This document shows positions 56,810 to 64,000 of a DNA stretch of 64,000 nucleotides, one piece after another. A program made the position numbers and the translations under genes. Position 1 is the stretch's first letter, and each line of letters opens with the position of its first letter. Source of the DNA: Myxococcus sp. RHSTA-1-4 (GTDB lineage Bacteria > Myxococcota > Myxococcia > Myxococcales > Myxococcaceae); assembly GCF_020037125.1 (NCBI RefSeq), contig NZ_JAIQDG010000013.1:62001-126000 (forward strand), written 5' to 3'. The notes beneath the pieces are model-generated. The model worked only from the letters and a program-made list of their open reading frames with translations. It ran no database searches and was not told the DNA's origin.

Positions 56810-58111
56810 CTACTTCGCGGCGCGCTTGTCCATGGCGACGTAGTCGCGGCGCTTGGCGCCCGTGTACACCTGGCGCGGGCGGGCAATCTTCTGCTCCGGG
56901 TCCTTGACCATCTCCTCCCACTGCGCGCACCAGCCCACCGTGCGGGGGATGGCGAAGAGCACCGGGAACATCTCCACCTGGAAGCCCATCGCCTCGTAGA
57001 TGAGGCCCGAGTAGAAGTCGACGTTGGGGTACAGCTTCCGCTTCACGAAGTACTCGTCCTCGAGGGCGATGCGCTCCAGCTCGATGGCGATGTCCAGCAG
57101 CGGGTTCTTGCCGGTGACCTCGAAGACCTCGTCCGCCACGCGCTTGATGACCTTGGCGCGCGGGTCGTAGGACTTGTAGACGCGGTGACCGAAGCCCATC
57201 AGCTTCTTCTCACCCTCGCCGCTCTTCACGGACTTGATGAACTCCGGAATCTTGGAGACGTGGCCGATCTCCCGGAGCATGCGGAGCACCGCCTCGTTGG
57301 CGCCGCCGTGCAGCGGGCCGTAGAGGGCGCCGATGCCCGCGGTGACGGCGGAGTACGGGTCCACCTCGGACGAGCCCACCGTGCGCACGGACGTGGTGGA
57401 GCAGTTCTGCTCGTGGTCCGCGTGGAGGATGAAGAGCACGTCGAGCGCGCGCTCCAGCACCGGGTGCACCTTGTAGGTGGTGGTGCCGATGCGCTTGATC
57501 ATCGCCAGGAAGTTGGCGACGTAGGACAGGTCGTTGTCCGGGTAGATGTACGGCAGGCCCATGCTGTGCCGGTAGGAGAACGCGGCAATGGTGGGCATCT
57601 TCGCGATGAGGCGCGTGATCTGGATGCGGCGGCTGCGCTCATCCTTGATGTTCTTCGCGTCCGGGTAGAAGCCGGAGAGCGCGGCGACCGTGGAGCCCAG
57701 CATGGACATGGGGTGCGCGTCGTAGCGGAACCCGTCCATGAAGCTCTTCACGTTCTCGTGCACGTAGGTGTGGTGCGTGACGAGGTGGATGAACTGCTCC
57801 AGCTCCTTCTGCGTCGGCAGCTCGCCGTTCAGCAGGAGGTAGGCGACCTCCAGGAAGCTGGACTTCTCCGCGAGCTGCTCGATGGGGTAGCCGCGGTACT
57901 CCAGGATGCCCTTGTCGCCGTCGATGAAGGTGATGGCGCTCTTGGTGTTCGCTGTGTTGAGGAACGCCGGGTCGTACCCCATCAGACCGAAGTCATCTTC
58001 GCTCGCTTTGATCTGGCGGAGTGCATTGGTGCGAATACAGCCGTTCTCGATCGGGATTTCGTAGGTCTTCCCGGTCCGATTGTCGGTGATCGTCAGCGTG
58101 TCCTTGGCCAT
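56810..58111 (-). CDS. gltA: Citrate synthase
   Basis: A 433-residue type I citrate synthase of the dimer/hexamer group: SMLGSTVAALSGFYP, RHSMGLPYIYPDNDL (the first His), LHADHEQNCSTTSVRT, GPLHGGANEAVLRML and GHRVYKSYDPRAKVIK (catalytic His and Asp). It condenses acetyl-CoA and oxaloacetate in the TCA cycle. Length and motifs are normal. Upstream is a 78-bp gap to aroA; the two genes face the same way but are probably separate units. Confidence 0.97.
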   Translation of the reverse strand: MAKDTLTITDNRTGKTYEIPIENGCIRTNALRQIKASEDDFGLMGYDPAFLNTANTKSAITFIDGDKGILEYRGYPIEQLAEKSSFLEVAYLLLNGELPTQKELEQFIHLVTHHTYVHENVKSFMDGFRYDAHPMSMLGSTVAALSGFYPDAKNIKDERSRRIQITRLIAKMPTIAAFSYRHSMGLPYIYPDNDLSYVANFLAMIKRIGTTTYKVHPVLERALDVLFILHADHEQNCSTTSVRTVGSSEVDPYSAVTAGIGALYGPLHGGANEAVLRMLREIGHVSKIPEFIKSVKSGEGEKKLMGFGHRVYKSYDPRAKVIKRVADEVFEVTGKNPLLDIAIELERIALEDEYFVKRKLYPNVDFYSGLIYEAMGFQVEMFPVLFAIPRTVGWCAQWEEMVKDPEQKIARPRQVYTGAKRRDYVAMDKRAAK

Positions 58112-58189
58112 GGGGCGGAGATTTCACAGGGCGCGGAGCGCTTTCAACAAAAAAGAACGATAAGTCCGGGGGGCGGACACTGATGGTCC

Positions 58190-59479
58190 TTATGCCTCTT
58201 GGGAAATATGGACGCCGGTGCGTGCAAGCTGGCGCCAGAAGCCGGGAAAGCTCTTCTCCACGCACTCGGGGCCGGTGAGGACCAGGGGCGTACCGGACAG
58301 CACACAGAGTGTGGCGGCCGTCATCGCCAGGCGATGGTCGCCCCGGCTGTCCATGGCGAAGCGCGCGGGGGGGGCGGGGGGAGGGCGGATTTCGAGCGTC
58401 TCGCCCTGGAGGTCCGTGCTCCCTCCGTAGGCCGCCACGAGGGAGCGGATGCCCTCCAGGCGGTCGCTCTCCTTCACGCGGAGGATGCCCACCTCCGTGA
58501 GGGTGGAGGGGGCCGGGAGGACACACGCGAGCGCCGCCAGGGTGGGCAGCAGGTCCGGGCATTCCTTGCCGGAGGCCCGGAGCCCGCCGGCCAGCCGCCC
58601 CTCGACCTTCAACGTGTAGGGCGCCCCCGCGGGGACGGCCCGGAGGCCCACCTGCTGGATCAGGCGGAGGATGGCGTCGTCCGGGTGCGCGCTGCCCGTG
58701 TCCGCCCGCTCCACCGTGCCGCCCGCCTTCCAGGAAATGAGAAGAAGGTAGCCCAGCGACGACCAGTCCCCCGGTAGCGAGGGGCCGGCGGGGGGCGCCA
58801 CGTACCCGGACACCGTGTAACGGGAAGGTGACTCCTCGAGGACGAAGCCGAAGCGCTTCATCCACGTCACCGTCAGCTCCAGGTAGCCGGCGCTCGTCAA
58901 CGGGCCTTCAATCTCCACGCTCCACGCGCGGCGCTCGCGCAGGTACAGCGCCGCGCAGCCCAGCAGCAGGCTGGAGGCGTACTGGCTGCTCTGGGCTCCC
59001 GGCACCCGGAACACCGGAGGGACGCCCGTGGTGTCCCCGGGCGCGCGCAGCTCCACCGGCCAGGGCGTCCCCTCCGTGAGGGTGAGCCCCGCGGGCCCGA
59101 GCGCGTCGCGCAGGGAGGTGAAGAGCGGGCCATGGGGGCGCTCGCCCAGGCGGGGCGTGCCCGTCAGGCGCACGTGGGCGCCGGGCGTCACCGCGGCCTG
59201 GGTGGTGAGGATGCGGAAGGGGGCGCCGCCGTCCGCGCAGTCCACGTCCCGCGCCGGGCCCGGGGGCAGGCGCAGGGCCTCCACGCCCCGGCGCAGCACT
59301 CGCACGTCCGCGGGAAGGTCCTCGTCCGGCTCGGCCTGCACCGACGGCAGCGGCCAGGCGCCGGTGAGGTGGCCCAGCACCAGCGCCCGCTGCGCGTCCG
59401 ACTTGGACACCGGCGGGGTGAGCGGCGCGGCGCGAAGGCCGCGAGGGTCCACGAGGATGCGGGACGTGCTCGTGCTCAT
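58190..59479 (-). CDS. aroA: 3-phosphoshikimate 1-carboxyvinyltransferase (EPSP synthase)
   Basis: A 429-residue EPSP synthase: PPVSKSDAQRALVLGHLTG (the substrate-binding KSD), GGAPFRILTTQAAV, LTGTPRLGERPHGPLF, PGAQSSQYASSLLLG (the QSSQ(YA) motif), DWSSLGYLLL and LTEVGILRVKESDRL. It makes EPSP from shikimate 3-phosphate and PEP. The ATG at 59479 overlaps the stop of aroB by four bases and follows AAGGGGA. The stop ends the aro operon as seen here. Normal length. Confidence 0.95.
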   Translation of the reverse strand: MSTSTSRILVDPRGLRAAPLTPPVSKSDAQRALVLGHLTGAWPLPSVQAEPDEDLPADVRVLRRGVEALRLPPGPARDVDCADGGAPFRILTTQAAVTPGAHVRLTGTPRLGERPHGPLFTSLRDALGPAGLTLTEGTPWPVELRAPGDTTGVPPVFRVPGAQSSQYASSLLLGCAALYLRERRAWSVEIEGPLTSAGYLELTVTWMKRFGFVLEESPSRYTVSGYVAPPAGPSLPGDWSSLGYLLLISWKAGGTVERADTGSAHPDDAILRLIQQVGLRAVPAGAPYTLKVEGRLAGGLRASGKECPDLLPTLAALACVLPAPSTLTEVGILRVKESDRLEGIRSLVAAYGGSTDLQGETLEIRPPPAPPARFAMDSRGDHRLAMTAATLCVLSGTPLVLTGPECVEKSFPGFWRQLARTGVHISQEA

Positions 59480-60552
59480 GGGCGTTTCCCCTTCGTCCAG
59501 GCGGGCCACAGCGCGCGCCAGGTGGACCCGGCGACGTCGCGGACCTCCGTGGCGCCGATGGCCGTCAGCAGCACCATGCGCAGCTCCCCGGCGGCGCCCG
59601 CCTTCTTGTCCGCGCCGAGGAGCGTCACCACGTCCCGCATGGGAGCGCGGCCGAGCAGGGCGGCGGCCCGCTCGCGGCCGAGCACGCCGGGGCCCCTGGC
59701 GAGGGCCTCCTCGGCCTGGACGGCCACGGGCTCGGGTGTCACCCCCAGATGACGGCCCACGTCCAGGGCCAGCAGCATGCCCAGGCCCACCGCGTCACCG
59801 TGGGACAGCTTGAAGCGCGACACGCTCTCCAGTACGTGGCCGAAGGTGTGGCCGAAGTTGAGCACGCGCCGCAGGCCCTGGTGCTCGTACGGGTCCTGCC
59901 CGCAGACGCGCTCCTTGAGGCCGCGCGCGTCCTTCACCAGCTTGTTCAGCTCGGGTGGCTTGCGGACGTAGCGGCGGAAGAGGGGGGCATCGAGGCTGAT
60001 GACCATCTTCCACGCCTCCAGCGAGCCCTCGCGGACCTGCGTGGCGGAGAGGGTGGAGAAGAACTCCGGGCACAGCCAGCCCTCCTCCGCGTAGTGGAAG
60101 ACGCCGGCGGGGTTCTTCACCACGCGCCCCTTCACGGTGAGGTCCACCGCGCCCTTGCCGCCGAGGCTGCTGTCCACCGCGGCCAGCAATGTGGTGGGCA
60201 CCTGCACCAGCCGCACGCCGCGCTTGAGCAGGTGCGCGGCCACGGTGGACACGTCGCCCACGGTGCCTCCGCCCACCGCCAGCAGGGTGCCGGAGCGCGG
60301 CAGGGACAGCCCCGCGGCGAGCACCTTCTCCAGGGCGGCGAACGTCTTGGCGCTCTCGCCGCCGGTGAGCTGGACGATGGCGCGGGGGCGGCGGGCCTCC
60401 AGCGCGGGGACGAGGCCCGGGTGGAGCTTCGCCACGGTGCGGTCCACCACGGCCACGCTGCCCTCGGGCAGGCTCGCGGAGAGGCGGGCAAAGGTGCCCC
60501 AGCGGTCGTTCGTGGGACGGTAGGCGCCCGGGGGAAGGAAGTCGGTCGTCAT
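59476..60552 (-). CDS. aroB: 3-dehydroquinate synthase
   Basis: A 358-residue enzyme that closes DAHP to dehydroquinate. NAD-binding and metal-binding landmarks: LAVGGGTVGDVSTVAAHLLK, QVPTTLLAAVDSSLGGKGAVD (typical DSSxGGK), EGSLEAWKMVIS, and RRVLNFGHTFGHVLESVS with the zinc histidines, then SHGDAVGLGM. Overlaps aroA and aroC by four bases each. The start at 60552 is preferred over the longer frame to 60648, which would overlap aroC further. Confidence 0.95.
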   Translation of the reverse strand: MTTDFLPPGAYRPTNDRWGTFARLSASLPEGSVAVVDRTVAKLHPGLVPALEARRPRAIVQLTGGESAKTFAALEKVLAAGLSLPRSGTLLAVGGGTVGDVSTVAAHLLKRGVRLVQVPTTLLAAVDSSLGGKGAVDLTVKGRVVKNPAGVFHYAEEGWLCPEFFSTLSATQVREGSLEAWKMVISLDAPLFRRYVRKPPELNKLVKDARGLKERVCGQDPYEHQGLRRVLNFGHTFGHVLESVSRFKLSHGDAVGLGMLLALDVGRHLGVTPEPVAVQAEEALARGPGVLGRERAAALLGRAPMRDVVTLLGADKKAGAAGELRMVLLTAIGATEVRDVAGSTWRALWPAWTKGKRP

Positions 60553-61568
60553 GGCGTGTGGGGCCGGGCGTTCATCTGGAGGACGAGGTCGGCGATGACG
60601 AGCGACACCATCGCCTCCAGCACGGGCACGGCGCGGGGCATGATGCACGGGTCGTGGCGCCCGCCCTTCGCGTGGTCCATCAGCGTGGCGGGGGGCTTGA
60701 AGAAGGCGCGCACCTGCATGGGCTCGCCGTTGGCGAGGCCGCCCTGGATGCCGCCGTAGGCGTCCTTCACGGAGTGGAAGACGGTGCCCGGCTGGCCGAT
60801 GCGCTGGAGCAGGTCCGGCGGCCCCCAGACGACGCCGGTGACGGCGCCGATGCTGCCCAGCGCCTGGGCGACGAGCGCCTTCACCTTGCCGAAGATGGGC
60901 TCGCCCAGGCCCACGGGCAGGCCCTCCACTCGCACGTCGATGGAGCCACCCAGGCTGTCACCGGCCTCCTTCGCGGCGAGGATGCGGCGGGACATCTCGT
61001 CGCGGATGTTGGCGTCCGGGCAGCGCGTGGCATGGGCGTCCACCTGCTCGCGGGTGAGCCCGGGCGGGGGCACGGCGGCCACGAGGTCGCCGACCTGGGA
61101 CACGTACGCGACGGTGCGGATGGAGGGCAGGTCGCGGGCGAGGTACGCCTCGGCGATGGCGCCGCCGATGACGCGGCAGAGCGTCTCGCGTCCGCTGGTG
61201 CGCCCGCCGCCCCGGTGGTCGCGGTGCTTGAATCGCTCGCGCCACACGGCGTCCGCGTGGCCGGGGCGGTCCTCCTGCTTCAGCTTGTCGTAGTCACCCG
61301 AGCGCTGGTTGGTGTTGCGGACGATGGCGGCGATGGGCGTGCCGAGCGTCTTGTCCTCGAAGACGCCGGAGAGGATTTCCACCTGGTCCGGCTCGCTGCG
61401 GGCGGTGGTGATGGAGGACTGGCCCGGGCGGCGGCGGTCCAGGGCCACCTGGATCTGCTCGCGGGTGAGGGGCACGCCGGCGGGGCAGCCGTCCACGACG
61501 GAGCCGAGCGCGGGCCCGTGGCTCTCGCCAAAGGTCGTCAACCGGAAGAGGGTGCCAAACGTGTTCAT
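60549..61568 (-). CDS. aroC: Chorismate synthase
   Basis: A 339-residue enzyme with MNTFGTLFRLTTFGESHGPA (the first signature), RRRPGQSSITTARSEPD, HRDHRGGGRTSGRETLCRV (the second, with Arg-Thr-Ser) and PPDLLQRIGQPGTVFHSVKD; it needs FMN. It forms chorismate from EPSP. It overlaps its neighbours by four bases on each side. The longer open frame reaching to 63290 uses a shadow of the AroDE gene and is not a fusion. Confidence 0.96.
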   Translation of the reverse strand: MNTFGTLFRLTTFGESHGPALGSVVDGCPAGVPLTREQIQVALDRRRPGQSSITTARSEPDQVEILSGVFEDKTLGTPIAAIVRNTNQRSGDYDKLKQEDRPGHADAVWRERFKHRDHRGGGRTSGRETLCRVIGGAIAEAYLARDLPSIRTVAYVSQVGDLVAAVPPPGLTREQVDAHATRCPDANIRDEMSRRILAAKEAGDSLGGSIDVRVEGLPVGLGEPIFGKVKALVAQALGSIGAVTGVVWGPPDLLQRIGQPGTVFHSVKDAYGGIQGGLANGEPMQVRAFFKPPATLMDHAKGGRHDPCIMPRAVPVLEAMVSLVIADLVLQMNARPHTP

Positions 61569-62836
61569 GTCGCGGACTCCCAGAGCTGGCGCTGCCGCCG
61601 GGCCTGCGCGACGAACCACGCCGCGCCCAGCATGACCGGAGTGCCCCCGCGGCGGGAAATCTCCGCGGCGATGCGCCGGCCCGGGGCACCGTATGCGATG
61701 ACCGCGACACGAGCGCGCTCGAATCGCAGCGATTCCGGAGGGGGCACCCGGTCCGGCCACGTCCAGACGCCGGCCCCCGTGAGGACTTCTCCGATGTCGG
61801 CGCGGCGGAGGACGCGCAGGCTGACGCCGTCCTCGCCGGCCACGGTGCGCAGGGCCGAGGTGGCGCCCCCGTTCCCCAGCACGAAGGCCTCCTTCGCGCC
61901 GAGCCGCTCCAGCACCGTGCGGGCGCCGTGGGTGTCGGTGTTGAAGGATTCCCAGCGGGAGCCCCGGCGCACCAGCGTGTTGATGGCCTCCAGCGGCGAG
62001 CGCGTGTGCCGGGCGAGCCGGAGCTTGAAGGGGCTGGTGACGGCGAAGCCCGCGTAGTACGGCAGCAGCGAGTCCACCAGCGTCTCGACGGGCCCATCCT
62101 CCGGGATGTCGATGCGGTCGAACGGCTGCTTGTGGATGCGCGGCGAGCGCGAGTGGACGATGGACGTCCCGAGGATGCCGAGGCGGAGCGGCGGCTCCAG
62201 CGTCAGGCGGTCCGCCCCGCGCAGCTCGCGGACGGCGTCGTCGAGCAGGCGCTGCCCGGGCGCCGCCGCCCAGGAGCCGCCCGCGGCCACGTAGTCCAGC
62301 ACGTTCTTCCGGGCCAGCACGGCCCGCGCCGGCAGCGCCACGGCGCCCATGCCGAGCACGGTAACGCGTGTCACGCCGAAGCGCTCCATCAGCAGGCGCT
62401 GGGTCTCCAGCAGGGTGCCGATGTGCTCCGGGCCGTGCATGGGCTCCACGTGCTTCACCAGGGCGTCCGGGGGAAGCTCGCGCTCCCACAGCCGCAGGGC
62501 CTCCGTGGTGGAGAGCTGGCGCTCCGCGTGGTGCGACGCGAGCAGCTTTCCGGCTGGTGCCTCGAGCGAGCCCTGCCGCCCCGTCGCGTCCTTCAAGTCC
62601 CGGTCCACCCGCCACGCGGCGGAGACCCAGGCGGGAGGCAGGGGCTTGCCCCGCTCGGAGACAAGCAGCGGGAGCACGGCCGCGAGCGCCTGGAGGTCGA
62701 CGGCGTCGGGGGCGTGCAGGTCCGTGCGGAGCTCCAGCACGTCGGCGCCACGGCGCTGGCACTCCCGCGCGAAGTGCACGGCGTCCAGGCCGAGGACGGT
62801 GGGGGGCAGGGTGACGACGCGCCGGGCGGGCGTCAC
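61565..62836 (-). CDS. Fused 3-dehydroquinate dehydratase (type I) and shikimate dehydrogenase
   Basis: A 423-residue bifunctional protein. Residues ~1-205 form a type I dehydroquinase: DVLELRTDL, LASHHAERQLST (His) and ALVKHVEPMHG (Schiff-base Lys). Residues ~210-423 form the shikimate dehydrogenase: GILGTSIVHSRSPRIHK, VTSPFKLRLARHT, EAINTLVRRGSRWESFNTDT and FVLGNGGATSALRTV. The two steps (dehydroquinate to dehydroshikimate to shikimate) occur in sequence. Plants have the same fusion order. GTG start 62836 is used; it overlaps aroK by four bases. The barrel is short and could be weaker than a stand-alone AroD. Confidence 0.85.
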   Translation of the reverse strand: MTPARRVVTLPPTVLGLDAVHFARECQRRGADVLELRTDLHAPDAVDLQALAAVLPLLVSERGKPLPPAWVSAAWRVDRDLKDATGRQGSLEAPAGKLLASHHAERQLSTTEALRLWERELPPDALVKHVEPMHGPEHIGTLLETQRLLMERFGVTRVTVLGMGAVALPARAVLARKNVLDYVAAGGSWAAAPGQRLLDDAVRELRGADRLTLEPPLRLGILGTSIVHSRSPRIHKQPFDRIDIPEDGPVETLVDSLLPYYAGFAVTSPFKLRLARHTRSPLEAINTLVRRGSRWESFNTDTHGARTVLERLGAKEAFVLGNGGATSALRTVAGEDGVSLRVLRRADIGEVLTGAGVWTWPDRVPPPESLRFERARVAVIAYGAPGRRIAAEISRRGGTPVMLGAAWFVAQARRQRQLWESAT

Positions 62837-63435
62837 GGAGGCACCTCGGAGGTGAGGCAGCCCCGGAGGAAGTCCACCAGGGCCACGGTGGGGACGCGGG
62901 CGTGAAGCGCCTCGCGCTCATGGAACACGGTGGACAGCTCCTCTTCCAGCGAGAGCTCGGGGCGCAGGCGCGGGCGCGTCCGGTCCCTGAGCAGGCGCTC
63001 CCGGTAGGTGTCGAAGCTGATGGGGACCAGCAGGGTGAAGAGTCCCTCCAGCGCGTCGGCGTGGTGGGACAGGAAGCCGCCTCCCAGGGACACCAGCCCT
63101 CCGGGCGGCAGCTCCAGCAGCGCGCGGCGCTCGGCGGCGCGGAACTCCGCCGGAGCCTCGGCCACCCAGGTGCGCAGCGGGCGGCCGTGGAGGCGCTCCA
63201 GGTGAGCGTCCAGGTCCAACCCCGTCCGCCCGAGCAACCGGCCCACCAGGGGCAGCAGCCGCGACTTGCCCGCGCTCCGATGGCCGCCAATCGCCACCGT
63301 CTGCCCGGGAGCGGGGAGCAGCGCGGGCCCGGGCCGGGCGAGCGCCTCCCTCAACCCCGGCGCGAGCCGGGGGTCCACGGAGTCGAGAATGCGTTCGACG
63401 AGGACTTGCCGTTCCTCAGCGGACGGTGCCGACAT
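62833..63435 (-). CDS. aroK: Shikimate kinase
   Basis: A 200-residue kinase with a P-loop (AIGGHRSAGKSRLLPLVGRL), the shikimate-binding DLDAHLER, and LVSLGGGFLSHH; ISFDTYRERLLRDRTRPRLR is the adenine-binding and lid region. It phosphorylates shikimate with ATP. A ~45-residue N-terminal extension (SAPSAEERQVLVERILDSVD) precedes the P-loop and is longer than in E. coli AroK. It overlaps aroDE by four bases and ubiE by 20. Confidence 0.93.
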   Translation of the reverse strand: MSAPSAEERQVLVERILDSVDPRLAPGLREALARPGPALLPAPGQTVAIGGHRSAGKSRLLPLVGRLLGRTGLDLDAHLERLHGRPLRTWVAEAPAEFRAAERRALLELPPGGLVSLGGGFLSHHADALEGLFTLLVPISFDTYRERLLRDRTRPRLRPELSLEEELSTVFHEREALHARVPTVALVDFLRGCLTSEVPP

Positions 63436-64000
63436 AGACGTAGGCGGTGCCGAACGTCAGCGGGTGCGCGGCCCGCTCCGAGTATCCGCCGGACTGCTCC
63501 ATCAGCCCCAGGAACCTGTCCCCGGCCGGGAAGGCCGCGGAGGTGCGGGGGAGATACTCGTACGCCGCGCGGTTGCCCGTGAGCAGCCCGCCCACGGCCG
63601 GCATCACCGTCTTGCTGTAGAAGCGGAACAGCGCGCCGAAGGCGCCCGTGGGCTGGCCGAACTCCAGCACCACCACGCGCCCGCCGGGGCGCACCACGCG
63701 CGCCATCTCCTTCAGGCACTTCACCGGGTCATCCACGTTGCGGATGCCGAAGGCGATGGAGGCCACGTCGAAGGAGTCGTCCGCGAAGGGCAGGGCCATG
63801 GCGTCCGCCACCTGGAACTCCACCTGGAGGCCGGCCTTCGCCGCCTTGGCGGGGGCGGGCTCCAGCATCTCCGCGCAGAAGTCGGTGCCCACCACGCGGC
63901 CGGTGGGGCCCACCTTGCGCTTGAAGGCCAGAGCCAGGTCGCCCGTGCCGGTGGCGCAGTCGAGGACGCTGCTGCCCTCCCTGGCTCCACTGAGGCGCAC
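63416..64000 (-). CDS. ubiE: Ubiquinone/menaquinone biosynthesis C-methyltransferase (partial)
   Basis: A 194-residue visible part of a class I methyltransferase; its 5' end lies beyond the right edge. VLDCATGTGDLALAFKRK is the SAM motif, and MALPFADDSFDVASIAFGIR, VKCLKEMARVVRPGGRVVVL and YEYLPRTSAAFP are signatures of UbiE/MenG. It methylates demethylmenaquinone (or 2-polyprenyl-6-methoxybenzoquinol) in the quinone path. The stop overlaps the aroK start by 20 bases, so it is the first visible gene of the aro operon. Menaquinone needs chorismate, which fits this position. Confidence 0.92.
   Translation of the reverse strand: MRLSGAREGSSVLDCATGTGDLALAFKRKVGPTGRVVGTDFCAEMLEPAPAKAAKAGLQVEFQVADAMALPFADDSFDVASIAFGIRNVDDPVKCLKEMARVVRPGGRVVVLEFGQPTGAFGALFRFYSKTVMPAVGGLLTGNRAAYEYLPRTSAAFPAGDRFLGLMEQSGGYSERAAHPLTFGTAYVYVGTVR

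Noticed and set aside
60549..63290. A 913-codon frame that would join AroC to an upstream extension
   Set aside because: The extension is the AroDE and AroK genes in another frame; AroC begins at 61568 with its family start.

Overview
The window is about 70% GC, with dense, often overlapping genes, and looks like a myxobacterial chromosome, most likely Myxococcaceae. Evidence for this is a hybrid PKS/NRPS with an embedded aminotransferase, lipoprotein toxin/immunity cassettes of the Sit type known from outer-membrane exchange in Myxococcus, and a fused AroD-AroE protein. All assignments come from reading the sequence and its translations; no database search was possible.

Region 1 (1-8.8 kb) is the edge of a natural-product cluster. 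A PKS/NRPS gene (ACP-KS-AT-ACP-aminotransferase-condensation) runs off the left edge. It is divergent from an arginine-deiminase/amidinotransferase-superfamily protein and an O-methyltransferase. A tandem GNAT acetyltransferase follows.

Region 2 (8.96-23.6 kb) is an accessory island that begins at tRNA-Arg(CCT). It holds two near-identical copies of a roughly 2-kb unit: tRNA 5' half, leader, lipoprotein HNH-type toxin, and DUF2019 immunity gene. Between the copies lie an IS256 remnant and a large, visibly lower-GC gene that joins a NACHT/STAND-like NTPase and a long helical middle to a C-terminal nucleoside-phosphorylase (PNP/MTAN) domain; this is a candidate anti-phage protein. Downstream are an IS630 fragment, the tail of a lost toxin gene, three more DUF2019 immunity genes (one frameshifted), then an AHH nuclease toxin with two different immunity-like proteins and a ketosynthase-fold protein lacking the catalytic residues.

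Region 3 (23.7-35.2 kb) has a three-gene envelope operon (multi-TM/TPR protein, HExxH Cys-rich exported protein, HEAT-like exported protein), a 1488-residue polymorphic toxin ending in a nucleotidyltransferase-like domain with its probable immunity gene, a radical-SAM protein and a cytochrome P450.

Region 4 (35.4-64 kb) is mostly core: cca, mnmA, a DUF2314 lipoprotein, an HU/IHF protein, a SPOR protein, a cupin, a Ca-loop lipoprotein, a ribbon-helix-helix protein, two nucleotide-sugar epimerases, lepA-lepB, pyrB-pyrC-carA, pyk, a DUF151 nuclease, an acidic zinc-ribbon protein, an acyl-CoA synthetase, gltA, and a tightly overlapping aroA-aroB-aroC-aroDE-aroK operon preceded by ubiE/menG, which is cut by the right edge. 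The pyr genes (pyrimidine synthesis) and aro genes (chorismate synthesis) each overlap by a few bases, which suggests translational coupling.
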